DNA from: Salipiger mangrovisoli
Lineage (GTDB): Bacteria; Pseudomonadota; Alphaproteobacteria; Rhodobacterales; Rhodobacteraceae
Direction: 5' to 3'
Length of the DNA stretch: 64,000 nucleotides
Assembly (NCBI RefSeq): GCF_015223355.1
Contig: NZ_JADFFK010000024.1
Location: forward strand, 20,839-84,838
A program made the translations under genes and the position numbers. Below, one piece after another: positions 33,829-41,846 of this stretch (positions are counted from its first letter, which is position 1; the number at the start of each line of letters is the position of its first letter). Under the pieces are notes generated by a model that was not told the origin of the DNA, ran no database searches, and worked only from the letters and a program-made list of their open reading frames with translations.

Positions 33829-34248
33829 GGTCTTCTCCCTGAAGTTTCTTGGTCTTTCGCTGCGCGCTCCGGCGCCGCTGCCGCCAATCTCGTCCTCCCA
33901 CCGGGGGATCAAACAGGCGTCGCTGCGTCACGGGGCACGATGGCGCGAGGTTCGGTCAGTTTTTGGGCCCTGTCGATCATTTTTTGATCAAATGGGAAAA
34001 TCCTCCAGTGGTATCGTCGCGTCACATTTCCACCTGGCGCAGAGCAGAGCACCACGCCCTCGCGCAGCGACCCGGCGCGGCGGGTTCCCGGCCGCGCCGC
34101 AGCGCTTTCCGGGGGGGTCTTGATGACGCCGCGTGCCCCGGTCTATCTGGTCGCGATGGCGCGGGGCAGTTTTTGCCCGGCCGCGCGCATCTTGGCTTGC
34201 GGCAGTCGCTCCGGCACGGAGCCCGCCGCCCCTTGAAAGGACGTTTCC
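33829..34248. promoter_or_regulatory. Divergent promoter region, peptide ABC operon / ridA
   Basis: A 420-base gap without a plausible gene. A short AT-rich inverted repeat, GATCA (33975-33979) and TGATC (33985-33989) separated by T5, is the clearest element. Promoters for both operons must be here, but no convincing -35/-10 pair was picked out by eye. Confidence 0.4.
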
Positions 34249-34593
34249 ATGACCATCACCCGCATCGAGCCCGGCGCCCGCATGAGCCAGGCCGTCGTCC
34301 ACAACGGCATCGTCTACCTTGCCGGCCAGGTCGGCCATGGCGCGGACATCACCGCGCAGTGCCAGGACGCGCTGGCGCAGGTCGATCGGCTGCTGGCCGA
34401 GGCCGGCTCGGACAAGTCGCGCCTGCTGACCACCACCATCTGGCTCGCCGACATGGCCGATTTCGCCGCGATGAACGCCGTCTGGGACTCCTGGGTCGAT
34501 GCCGCCAACCCGCCGGCCCGCGCCACCGGCGAAGCCAAGCTGGCGACCCCCGACTACCTCGTCGAATTCATCGTGACCGCCGCGCTCGCCTGA
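34249..34593 (+). CDS. RidA/YjgF/YER057c family protein
   Basis: 114-residue small trimer-forming protein. RidA members hydrolyse reactive enamine/imine intermediates, for example 2-aminoacrylate, released by PLP enzymes. Visible family features: VVHNGIVYLAGQVG near residues 16-29, the alternating helix LAQVDRLLAEAGSDKSRLL, and the C-terminal PPARATGEAKLATPDYLVEF. The key arginine of RidA (about R105) normally sits before the last strand; here ARATGEAKL fits only approximately, so the protein may belong to a non-archetypal Rid subgroup. GAAAGGA lies upstream of the ATG. Confidence 0.85.
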   Translation: MTITRIEPGARMSQAVVHNGIVYLAGQVGHGADITAQCQDALAQVDRLLAEAGSDKSRLLTTTIWLADMADFAAMNAVWDSWVDAANPPARATGEAKLATPDYLVEFIVTAALA

Positions 34594-34618
34594 TCCGGCG
34601 GCCCGCAGATCACGCCCC

Positions 34619-34643
34619 GTCAGCGCCCCTCGCGGGCGCTGAC
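34619..34643. terminator. Bidirectional terminator between ridA and ABC permease
   Basis: Perfect 10-bp arms GTCAGCGCCC (34619-34628) and GGGCGCTGAC (34634-34643), loop CTCGC, between convergent genes. No T run. Confidence 0.65.
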
Positions 34644-34647
34644 CCGC

Positions 34648-35454
34648 TCAGCCGCGCCAGCGCCGCGCGCGCCGCTCCCAGGGTTGCAGCACCAGCCATT
34701 CCACCGCCAGCATCACGGCGATGAAGGAAAAGGCGTAGACCAGCACCATCCCGACGTCGAACAGCTGGAAGTAGAGGTGGATCTGGAATCCCACCCCGTC
34801 CGAGCGGCCGAGGAACTCCACCACCAGCACGATCTTCCAGATCACCGCCACCCCGGCCCGCGCCGCAGCGGTGATGAAAGGCGCGAGCTGCGGCAGCACC
34901 ACGTGGCGCAGCCGCCGCCCCGGCGGCATGCCGTAGACCCGCGCCATCGCGTCCAGCCCCGGATCGAGCGCCCGCGCGCCCTCGCGGATCATCGTGGCGA
35001 CGCTGGGGATCTTGTTGAGCGTGACGGCGGTGATGGCCGCGGTCTCGGTCAGGCCGATCCACAGGTAGCACAGCACGATCAGCACCAGCGCCGGCAGGTT
35101 GAGGAAGATCACCAGCCAGGGATCGAGCCAGCGGTCGAGCCGCGGCGCGCGCCCCATCGCCAGTCCCAGCGCGATGCCGAGCCCCATCGCCAGCACGAAG
35201 GCCCAGGCCACGCGGGTCAGCGTGCGGCCAAGGTGATGGACCAGCTCGCCCGAGCGCAGCGCCTCGGCGAAAGGCCCGGCCAGCGCCCAGGGTTGCGGCA
35301 GGATGCGCGCGTCGCCGGTCAACGCGGCGGCGAGGATCCACAGCAGCAGCAGCCCGCAGAGCGACAGCAGGGTGACCACGGCCCGCCCCGGCCCGCGCGG
35401 CGCCGCGCCCCCGGCCCGGCCGGTGATCCGTATCGCGCTGTCGTTGCCCTGCAC
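34648..35454 (-). CDS. Orphan ABC transporter permease (SsuC/TauC/NrtB type)
   Basis: 268-residue permease of the nitrate/sulfonate/thiamine-precursor class. Hydrophobic helices from VTLLSLCGLLLLWILAAAL onward, the coupling loop DAMARVYGMPPGRRLRHVVLPQL and the C-terminal LVLQPWERRARRW typical of this class. GTG 35454 with GGGAGG five bases upstream decides the start; the frame stays open to 35589 without a domain. No ATPase or receptor lies next to it. A receptor and ATPase of the matching type, lacking a permease, lie 4.7 kb away on the other side of repABC (40132-41720), so these three genes may form one transporter. Confidence 0.88.
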   Translation of the reverse strand: MQGNDSAIRITGRAGGAAPRGPGRAVVTLLSLCGLLLLWILAAALTGDARILPQPWALAGPFAEALRSGELVHHLGRTLTRVAWAFVLAMGLGIALGLAMGRAPRLDRWLDPWLVIFLNLPALVLIVLCYLWIGLTETAAITAVTLNKIPSVATMIREGARALDPGLDAMARVYGMPPGRRLRHVVLPQLAPFITAAARAGVAVIWKIVLVVEFLGRSDGVGFQIHLYFQLFDVGMVLVYAFSFIAVMLAVEWLVLQPWERRARRWRG

Positions 35455-35603
35455 ATGGTCCTCCCGTCCCAGGCCGCGAAGGTGCCGCCTGCCGCGCGCC
35501 GCGTCAATCACCGCGCGCCGGACCCGCCGAACCGGCCCGCGCCATAGCGCCCGGTTCAGGGTCTCTTTCGCTTGGATTAGAGCCTTCATGTGCTTGGAAT
35601 CGC

Positions 35604-35640
35604 CCCGACTCGTCCTTGCGTCGCGCCACGGGCGAGTCGG
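35604..35640. other. Inverted repeat upstream of the rep operon
   Basis: CCGACTCG (35605-35612) pairs with CGAGTCGG (35633-35640). Downstream lie direct repeats of TCCGCGCCCGG (35673-35683, 35688-35698). The 35455-35919 gap holds no gene besides the RepA leader; these elements may be part of rep control or partition. Confidence 0.4.
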
Positions 35641-35823
35641 CCTGTCGCGGGGCGCGCCTTGTGCGCGGGCGGTCCGCGCCCGGAAAATCCGCGCCCGGCG
35701 TCCGGCGTTCGCATCTCTGGACTTAATCTATATATTCCATGTACTTGAACGAATACTTGCGGCCCCTTCGCCGGGCGGCGCAAGATGTTGGAGCCGCCCC
35801 CCTGCGCCGCCGCGTCAGGAATC

Positions 35824-35832
35824 TGTGGACAA
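35824..35832 (-). promoter_or_regulatory. DnaA-box-like nonamer before repA
   Basis: Reads TTGTCCACA on the minus strand, one mismatch from the consensus TTATCCACA, about 90 bases before the repA start. A single copy; function in rep control is possible but unproven. Confidence 0.35.
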
Positions 35833-35919
35833 ACGCGCTCGCTCTTGCGTAAAGAAACGGTAATAAAAGCGCTGGCGAAAAACAGCGTTACCCAGAAAAC
35901 GGGAACACAGAGGGCAGCC

Positions 35920-37095
35920 GTGGCGGAACCGATCCATATCAACGCCCGTGTGCGGGAGAACGCCGAAGCGATCAGCGCGGCGCTCGAGGACCATATGCTG
36001 AAGGTCTTCGCCCCCGACGCGCGCAAGGAACTTCGCCGCTTCTCCGCCGGCGAGGCCGCCGAGCTGCTCGGCATCTCGCCCAGCTTCCTGCGCAAGCTGC
36101 ATTTCGAGGACCGCGTGCCCGAAGTGCATACCACGCCGGGCGGAAGAAGACACTATTCCGGGGAAGATCTGCGCGAGATCCGCAAGGTCCTCGACAATAC
36201 TGCCAAGACCAAGGGCACCTACCTGCGCGGCCGCCGCGAGGGCGACAAGGTGCAGGTGCTGTCCTTCCTCAACTTCAAGGGCGGCTCGGGCAAGACCACC
36301 AGCTCGATCCACACCGCGCAGCGCCTGGCGCTGAAGGGCTACCGCGTGCTGGCGGTCGACATCGACCCGCAGGCCTCGCTGACCACGCTGTTCGGCTACC
36401 GGCCCGAGTATGATTTCCTGCATTCCGGCACGATCTACGACGCGATCCGCTACGACGATCCGGTGCCGATGTCGCAGATCATCCAGCAGACCTATTTCAC
36501 CGGCATCGACCTGGCGCCGGGCGGGCTGATCCTGCAGGAATTCGAGCACGAGACGCCGCAGGCGCTGATGGCCAACATGCAGCCGCCGTTCTTCGCCCGC
36601 ATGGCCGCGGCGCTGCAGGAGGTCGAGGCCGAGTACGACGTGATCATCTTCGATTGCCCGCCGCAACTGGGCTATCTGACCATGTCGGCGCTCTGCGCCT
36701 CGACCGGCGTGCTGATCACCATCGTGCCCAACATGCTCGACATCGCCTCGATGTCGCAATTCCTGCAGATGAGCGCCGACCTGCTCGACGTGGTGTCGAA
36801 TGCCGGGGCCAGCATGGAGTTCGACTTCCTGCGCTTCCTGATCAACCGCTACGAGCCCAACGACGGGCCGCAGCAGCAGGTGGTGGCCTTCCTGCGCCAG
36901 CTCTTCGGCGAGGAAGTCATGGTCGCCTCGATGCTGAAATCCACCGCGATCTCGGACGCGGGGCTGACCACGCAGACGCTCTACGAGGTCGATCGCTCGC
37001 AATTCCACCGCAACACCTACGACCGCGCGGTCGATTCACTGAATCAAGTGAATGATGAAATTGAGTCTCTCATTCAGAAAGCATGGGGACGCTGA
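35920..37095 (+). CDS. repA: Plasmid partition ATPase RepA (ParA family)
   Basis: 391-residue partition ATPase that segregates the replicon together with RepB and represses the rep operon. N-terminal helix-turn-helix resembling MerR (FSAGEAAELLGISPSFLRKLHF), then deviant Walker A FKGGSGKTT (about residue 117 onward), Walker A' DIDPQASLT and Walker B DCPPQLGYLT. GTG 35920 is chosen for size and AGAGGG upstream; the frame extends further 5'. Its stop overlaps the repB start by one base (TGATG), or by 13 if the earlier repB ATG is used. The presence of repA-repB-repC in order identifies an alphaproteobacterial repABC replicon. Confidence 0.95.
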   Translation: MAEPIHINARVRENAEAISAALEDHMLKVFAPDARKELRRFSAGEAAELLGISPSFLRKLHFEDRVPEVHTTPGGRRHYSGEDLREIRKVLDNTAKTKGTYLRGRREGDKVQVLSFLNFKGGSGKTTSSIHTAQRLALKGYRVLAVDIDPQASLTTLFGYRPEYDFLHSGTIYDAIRYDDPVPMSQIIQQTYFTGIDLAPGGLILQEFEHETPQALMANMQPPFFARMAAALQEVEAEYDVIIFDCPPQLGYLTMSALCASTGVLITIVPNMLDIASMSQFLQMSADLLDVVSNAGASMEFDFLRFLINRYEPNDGPQQQVVAFLRQLFGEEVMVASMLKSTAISDAGLTTQTLYEVDRSQFHRNTYDRAVDSLNQVNDEIESLIQKAWGR

Positions 37096-38063
37096 TGGCA
37101 CGCAAGGGAATCCTCGAACCGCGCATCTCGGCGCTCGGCGGCGGTGATCGCAAGCCGAACCCGGCCGAGTCGCGGATGATGCCGCGGGGCGCGGTCGGCG
37201 CGCTGCAAAGCTCGCTGTCGAAGCTGCAGGAAAACGCCGTGCAGGAGATCGACGCCGATCTCATCGACGACGCCGGCTTCGAGGACCGCCTCGGGCTCGA
37301 CCCGGCGGCGCAGGCGCAGCTGAGGGACAGTCTTCAGATCTACGGCCAGCAGGTGCCGGTGCTGCTGCGCCCGCATCCGGCTCAGAACGGCCGCTTCGAG
37401 ATCGTCTACGGCCGCAGGCGCCTTGGCGCGCTGCGCGAGCTGGGGATGAAGGTCAAGGCGATGGTGCGCCAGCTCGACGACCACGCGCTGGTCATGGCGC
37501 AGGGGCAGGAAAACACCTCGCGGCAGGACCTCAGCTTCATCGAGAAGGCGAGCTTTGCCGCGCAGCTCCAGGATTCGGGCTACGAGCGGCAGACCATCGC
37601 CGCGGCGCTGTCGATCGACCTGCCGATGGTCAGCCGCATGCTGAAGGTCGGCACGGCCTTTGCCCTGCCCTTCCTGCGCCGCATCGGGTCGGCCCCCGGC
37701 ATCGGTCGCGACCGCTGGATGGCGCTCGCCTCGGCGCTCGAGGCCGAGGCCGCGCGCACCCGCGCCGAAGCGGCCATGGCCGAGCCTGCCTTCGAGACAC
37801 TGGAGTCGGATGCCCGCTTCGAGGCGGTCTACGCCGCCACCCAGCGCAAGGCGAGCGCGGCCAAGGCCCCTGCCCCGCGTCCGCGCACCCTGCGCGCGCG
37901 CGATGGCGCGGCGCTGGCAGAGATCCGCGGCAATTCCCGCGGGCTGACGCTGACCGTGCCGGCGCGCACGGCGGACGGCTTCGACCGCTGGCTCGACGCG
38001 CAGGCCGAAGAGATCATCAAGGAACTTCACGACCGCTGGCAAAGCACCCGGTCGGAAGGTTGA
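37083..38063 (+). CDS. repB: Plasmid partition protein RepB (ParB family)
   Basis: 326-residue centromere-binding protein. The ParB core is visible: YGQQVPVLLRPH, YGRRRLGALRELG, then QGQENTSRQDLSFIEKASFA and the helix-turn-helix QTIAAALSIDLPMVSRMLK. It binds parS palindromes and is moved by RepA. Start may be ATG 37083 or ATG 37095 (MARKGILEPRI); the latter, coupled to the RepA stop, fits the family better. The 156-base gap that follows encodes the replication-control RNA. Confidence 0.95.
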   Translation: MGTLMARKGILEPRISALGGGDRKPNPAESRMMPRGAVGALQSSLSKLQENAVQEIDADLIDDAGFEDRLGLDPAAQAQLRDSLQIYGQQVPVLLRPHPAQNGRFEIVYGRRRLGALRELGMKVKAMVRQLDDHALVMAQGQENTSRQDLSFIEKASFAAQLQDSGYERQTIAAALSIDLPMVSRMLKVGTAFALPFLRRIGSAPGIGRDRWMALASALEAEAARTRAEAAMAEPAFETLESDARFEAVYAATQRKASAAKAPAPRPRTLRARDGAALAEIRGNSRGLTLTVPARTADGFDRWLDAQAEEIIKELHDRWQSTRSEG

Positions 38064-38103
38064 GAGCAGCAGACAGCAACGGAGGCACGAGAGGACAGGC
38101 GAC

Positions 38104-38156
38104 AAAAAAGAAAAGCCCCCCAGGACGGATCCCGGAAGGCCCTTCTCGAAAGTAGC
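38104..38156 (-). ncRNA. repABC antisense control RNA (ctRNA, incompatibility factor)
   Basis: On the minus strand between repB and repC there is a -35 box TTGACA (38191-38186), a 17-base spacer, a -10-like CTAACT (38168-38163), and about 50 bases on a strong intrinsic terminator: a 10-bp stem (38131-38140 with 38115-38124, including G-U pairs), loop of six, then a U-rich tail opposite A-rich 38104-38114. This is the position and build of known repABC antisense RNAs that block RepC translation and set copy number and incompatibility. The exact 5' end is inferred from the promoter. Confidence 0.85.
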
Positions 38157-38162
38157 ACTTTG

Positions 38163-38191
38163 AGTTAGCCGCCAGCGCCGTTCCCTGTCAA
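38163..38191 (-). promoter_or_regulatory. ctRNA promoter
   Basis: TTGACA at 38191-38186 and CTAACT at 38168-38163 on the minus strand, spacing 17. The perfect -35 box agrees with the strong constitutive promoters of repABC control RNAs. Confidence 0.75.
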
Positions 38192-38219
38192 CTCCGCATC
38201 ACGGTGTGGGGCCGGAAAT

Positions 38220-39407
38220 TTGTTGTCTTTCGTGAAAAAACACATGTTGGACACGTCCCGATCCCCAGTCGGGCGGCCGCTATCGGCTTGCCTGACGGCG
38301 CAGGTCGGCTCCCACGACAAGTGGGCGCTGCTGCGCGACCTGACCACCGCCGCCGAGGCCTATGGCCTGGGTCATCGTCCGCTTTCGGTGCTGAAGGCGC
38401 TGCTCAGCTTCTGGCCCGAGCGCGCCCTTCCCGGCGCGCCCGGTGCGGCCATCGTCTTCCCCTCGAACCGCGCGCTGGCCGAACGGCTTTCGGGGATGCC
38501 CGAGAGCACCCTGCGGCGGCATCTCGCGGCGCTGGTCGAAAGCGGCGTTGTCAGCCGTCACGACAGCCCCAACGGCAAGCGCTTCGCGCGCCGCGCCGGG
38601 GCGCAGATCGGCATCGCCTTCGGCTTCGACCTGTCGCCCCTCGCCCGCATGGCCTCTGCCCTGGAGCGGGCCGTCACCGAGGCGACCCTGCGCCGCGAAC
38701 GCATCGCCGTGCTGCGCGCCCGGCTCGGCATGCTGCGCCAGCGGCTGCTCGATCACGGGGCCGCGGCAGAGCAGCTCGAGGCCGCGCGCCTGCTGCTGCG
38801 CCGCAAGTGCTCGGAAACGGATCTGGCCGAGATCGTCGGCCGTCTCGAGGCGGCGCTGCCCGCCGATCCCGCGCCCGAAACCGCCCCCGAAACCGCCCCT
38901 GAAACCACCGTCGCGATGGCTGCCGACTCCGCGCAACTGAGCGCCAGCAACAGCCAGAATGAGCGGCACATACAGGAATCAGATAGATCTCTTTCTGACT
39001 CTGAAGGCGCGACCCCGGACAGGGCAGCCAGGCTGGACAGCGGTGCGACGGCAGAGAAAGACGCGCGGCTGACCCTGCCGATGGTCGCCGAAACCTGCCA
39101 AGAGTACCGGGCCTTCTTCCCCGATGCGCCCAAGGGCTGGCAGGAGCTGGTGGCGATCTCGCACAGGCTGGCGCCGATGATGGGGATCGAACCGCCGGTG
39201 CTGCACGAGGCGCAGCGGATCATGGGTCCGGAGCGCGCCGCGGCAACCTTGCTGTGCCTGCTCGAACGCCACGCGGACATCCGCAAGCCCGGCGCCTACC
39301 TGCGACGGCTGACACAGCTTGCCCGCCGGGGCGGATTCTCGGTCTCGGCGATGCTTTCGGCGCTGAACCAGCGGGACCGGGCGGGAAATTGTCAGCTGAC
39401 AATCTGA
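38220..39407 (+). CDS. repC: Replication initiator RepC
   Basis: 395-residue initiator required for replication of repABC replicons. The N-terminal winged-helix domain is recognisable (DKWALLRDLTTAAEAYGLGHRPLSVLKALLSFWPE region; VFPSNRALAERLSGMPESTLRRHLAALVESGVVSRHDSPNGKRFARR region). A low-complexity linker with PETAPETAPETT repeats precedes the C-terminal domain. Start is uncertain: TTG 38220, TTG 38223, GTG 38232 or ATG 38244, none with a clear ribosome site, as expected for an RNA-controlled gene. An AT-rich stretch at about 38965-39003 inside the gene is where repABC origins are known to lie. Confidence 0.93.
   Translation: MLSFVKKHMLDTSRSPVGRPLSACLTAQVGSHDKWALLRDLTTAAEAYGLGHRPLSVLKALLSFWPERALPGAPGAAIVFPSNRALAERLSGMPESTLRRHLAALVESGVVSRHDSPNGKRFARRAGAQIGIAFGFDLSPLARMASALERAVTEATLRRERIAVLRARLGMLRQRLLDHGAAAEQLEAARLLLRRKCSETDLAEIVGRLEAALPADPAPETAPETAPETTVAMAADSAQLSASNSQNERHIQESDRSLSDSEGATPDRAARLDSGATAEKDARLTLPMVAETCQEYRAFFPDAPKGWQELVAISHRLAPMMGIEPPVLHEAQRIMGPERAAATLLCLLERHADIRKPGAYLRRLTQLARRGGFSVSAMLSALNQRDRAGNCQLTI
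38965..39003. other. AT-rich segment in repC, probable oriV
   Basis: A locally AT-rich stretch inside repC in otherwise G+C-rich DNA. In studied repABC plasmids the origin lies within repC at such a region. Inferred from family knowledge plus base composition. Confidence 0.5.
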
Positions 39408-39458
39408 AAAACGGCCTAGTTTCAGAGGTTTGTAAAATGCCTGTGCTGACAATTTCCC
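39383..39458. repeat. parS-like 16-bp palindrome plus distal half-site at the end of repC
   Basis: ATTGTCAGCTGACAAT (39388-39403) is a perfect 16-bp palindrome overlapping the last codons of repC. In addition GGGAAATTGTCAGC (39383-39396) is repeated in exact inverted form, GCTGACAATTTCCC, at 39445-39458. RepB-binding centromere sites in repABC plasmids are palindromes of about this length near the rep genes, so this is the best parS candidate. The second copy would be a half site. Confidence 0.7.
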
Positions 39459-39502
39459 AAGGGAGGCAAGACCTTCGCCCCAACCGCGGGGCGTGCGGCC
39501 GT

Positions 39503-39976
39503 TCAGTCCGCCCCGCGCGCGAACATCACCATGCGCGACACCAGCCGCTGCCGGGGCTCGCCATGCTGGTTCAGCGTCAGCGTCTCGACGGTGACCATCG
39601 CCCGGCCCGGACGCGAGCGCGAGGGGGTGATCTCGGTCACGGTGCTTTCCACGTGCAGCACGTCCTCGGCACGGGTCGGCTTGGGCCAGGTCAGCTCGAC
39701 CCCGGCACCGATCAGCCCCTTGGCAATCGGCATCGCGGCGACGAAGAGCTTCATGGTGATCGCCGCGGTGTGCCAGCCGCTCGCCGCCAGCCCGCCGAAC
39801 AGCGAGTCCTGCCCGGCCGCCTCGTCGAGGTGGAAGGGCTGCGGGTCGAACTGGCTCGCGAAGCTCTTGATCTGCTCGGCGTCGAGCGCGTGCTCGCCGC
39901 TGACGAAGCGGTCGCCGACGGCGATGTCCTCGAGATAGAGCGTGCGCGTGTCCTGGGGGCTGCTGGTGTCCGTCAT
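39503..39976 (-). CDS. MaoC-like hot-dog dehydratase
   Basis: 157-residue hot-dog-fold protein resembling (R)-specific enoyl-CoA hydratases. The active-site region reads FASQFDPQPFHLDEAA, with the Asp and His dyad, followed by FGGLAASGWHTAAITMKL. ATG 39976 (MTDTSSPQD) is chosen because the domain starts shortly after it; the frame extends to 40060 without support. The gene stands alone next to the replication module. Substrate unknown; MaoC-like proteins act on acyl-CoA thioesters. Confidence 0.88.
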   Translation of the reverse strand: MTDTSSPQDTRTLYLEDIAVGDRFVSGEHALDAEQIKSFASQFDPQPFHLDEAAGQDSLFGGLAASGWHTAAITMKLFVAAMPIAKGLIGAGVELTWPKPTRAEDVLHVESTVTEITPSRSRPGRAMVTVETLTLNQHGEPRQRLVSRMVMFARGAD

Positions 39977-40131
39977 CTGCGGGCCTTTCTGGGTCGGTCG
40001 GATCGCGCCATATGAGGCGAGCGGCGCGGCAAGGTCCAGCCCGCGTCTTCGGCGGGACAAGCGGCGGGGTTATGCGCTACATCTTGCACATAGCCGCCGC
40101 AGGAACGGCGGGAGGAGGAGGGAGACGGACC

Positions 40132-41097
40132 ATGAAGAAAGTTCTGACCGCGCTGGCCCTGGCCTGCGCCGGGGCATTGCCAGCCGTCGCGCAGGAGCTG
40201 CCGGTGATCCGCGCCGCGGTGCTGAAGATCGGCACGGTGAACTGGGAACTGGACACCATCGTGGCGCAGGGCTTCGACAGGGCGCATGGCTTCCGGCTCG
40301 AGATGGTGCCCTATGCCGACAACGGCGCGACGCGCATCGCGGTCGAGGGCGGGGCCGCCGACATGGCGGTGGCCGACTGGATCTGGGTGGCACGGCAGCG
40401 CGCGGCGGGCATGGACTACGTCGTGGTTCCCTATTCTCGCGCGGTCGGCGGTCTGCTGGTGCCGGAAGGATCGGCGGCCGAGACGCTGGCCGATCTTGCC
40501 GGGGGACAGATCGGCATCGCCGGCGGGCCGCTCGACAAGTCGTGGCTGATCCTGCGCGCCTATGCGCAGCAGGAATACGGCATGGACCTCGCCGCCGAGA
40601 CCGAGCAGGTGTTCGGCGCGCCGCCGCTGATCTTCAAGGCGGGGCTCTCGGGGGACTACGCCGGGGCGGTGAACTTCTGGCACTTCCTGGCGAAGATGAA
40701 GGCCGCGGGGATGCGCGAGCTGATCTCGGTCGCGACCGCCTCCGAGGCGCTGGGGCTCGATCCCGACGTGCCGCTGCTCGGCTATTACTTCAAGGGCGAT
40801 TTCCTCGCCGCGCATGAGGGCCTGGCGCAGGCCTTCTACGAGGCGAGCCGCGACGCCAAGGCGGCGCTGTCCAGCCAGGATGCCGCCTGGGAGGCGCTGC
40901 GGCCGCAGATGAACGCCGCGGACGAGGCCGAGTTCGCCGCGCTGCGCGCCGATTGGATCGCCGGTATCCCGGCGCGCGGCCCGGTGGATGGGGCCGCCGC
41001 CGACCGGCTGCTGGCGCTGATGGCCGAGCTTGGCGGGGCCGATCTGGTGGGGCAGGCGGATCACCTGCCCGAGGGTCTCTTCGCGGAGGTCCGGTGA
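40132..41097 (+). CDS. ABC transporter substrate-binding protein (NMT1/SsuA/TauA type)
   Basis: 321-residue periplasmic receptor. Signal peptide MKKVLTALALACAGALPAVA, then VIRAAVLKIGTVNWELDTIV and the family pattern GFDRAHGFRLEMVPYADNGAT. NMT1/THI5-like receptors bind sulfonates, nitrate or thiamine precursors. ATG 40132 is preceded by GGAGGAGGGAG. It overlaps the ATPase gene as GTGA, but no permease gene follows; compare the orphan permease at 34648-35454. Confidence 0.88.
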   Translation: MKKVLTALALACAGALPAVAQELPVIRAAVLKIGTVNWELDTIVAQGFDRAHGFRLEMVPYADNGATRIAVEGGAADMAVADWIWVARQRAAGMDYVVVPYSRAVGGLLVPEGSAAETLADLAGGQIGIAGGPLDKSWLILRAYAQQEYGMDLAAETEQVFGAPPLIFKAGLSGDYAGAVNFWHFLAKMKAAGMRELISVATASEALGLDPDVPLLGYYFKGDFLAAHEGLAQAFYEASRDAKAALSSQDAAWEALRPQMNAADEAEFAALRADWIAGIPARGPVDGAAADRLLALMAELGGADLVGQADHLPEGLFAEVR

Positions 41098-41720
41098 CCC
41101 GGCACCCGCGCCCCGCCGCGGTCCAGGTCGCGATCCGCCGCAAGCGCTTCGGCGAGACCCTGGTGCTGCGCGACGTCGCCTTCACCGTGGCGCGCGGCGA
41201 GACCGTGGCGCTGCTTGGCCCCTCGGGCATCGGCAAGTCGACGCTGCTGCGCATCGTCGCCGGGCTCGACCCGGAGTTCGAGGGCGAGGTGCTGCGCCCG
41301 GCACGACAGGCGCTGGTGTTCCAGGAGCCGCAGCTTCTGCCCTGGCGCAGCGCCCTGCAGAACCTGCGGCTGGTGCATCCCGAGCTGAGCGAGGGCGCGG
41401 CGCAGGCGATGCTGGACCGGGTCGGGCTCGAGGGCCGCGGCGGGGCCTTTCCGCGCAGCCTGTCGCTCGGCCAGCAGCGGCGGCTGTCGCTGGCGCGGGC
41501 CTTTGCCGGGCGGCCCGAGCTGCTGGTGATGGACGAACCCTTCGTCTCGCTTGATCCGGCGCGGGCCGAGGCGATGCTGGCGCTGACCGAGACGCTGATC
41601 GCCGAGACCCGCCCGGCGGTGCTCTTCGTCACCCACGCACTGGCCGAGGCCGAACGGCTGGCAACCCGCATCCTCGAGCTCGATGGCGAGCCCGCGACGC
41701 TGATCCAGTCCCGGCGCTGA
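41094..41720 (+). CDS. ABC transporter ATPase (SsuB/TauB type)
   Basis: 208-residue ATPase, short for the class (usually 240-270). Walker A GPSGIGKSTLLR, Q-loop LVFQEPQLLPWRSALQN, which is the SsuB/TauB hallmark, signature LSLGQQRRLSLARAF in place of LSGGQ, Walker B LLVMDEPFVSLD, switch FVTHALAEAERL. The modified signature (LSLGQ) is an observed substitution also present in some thiamine-type ATPases. GTG 41094 overlaps the receptor stop. Confidence 0.9.
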   Translation: MTRHPRPAAVQVAIRRKRFGETLVLRDVAFTVARGETVALLGPSGIGKSTLLRIVAGLDPEFEGEVLRPARQALVFQEPQLLPWRSALQNLRLVHPELSEGAAQAMLDRVGLEGRGGAFPRSLSLGQQRRLSLARAFAGRPELLVMDEPFVSLDPARAEAMLALTETLIAETRPAVLFVTHALAEAERLATRILELDGEPATLIQSRR

Positions 41721-41846
41721 GGACGGCGAAAAGCCGCGCGGCAGGGCGCAGATTCCGGTTGCGGCGCGGGCCGCGGTTCCCGAGGATTGGCGCAGCAATT
41801 TTGATCCAATGCCTTTTGCACCCTGCGCCACCACGGGAGCGCGCTC

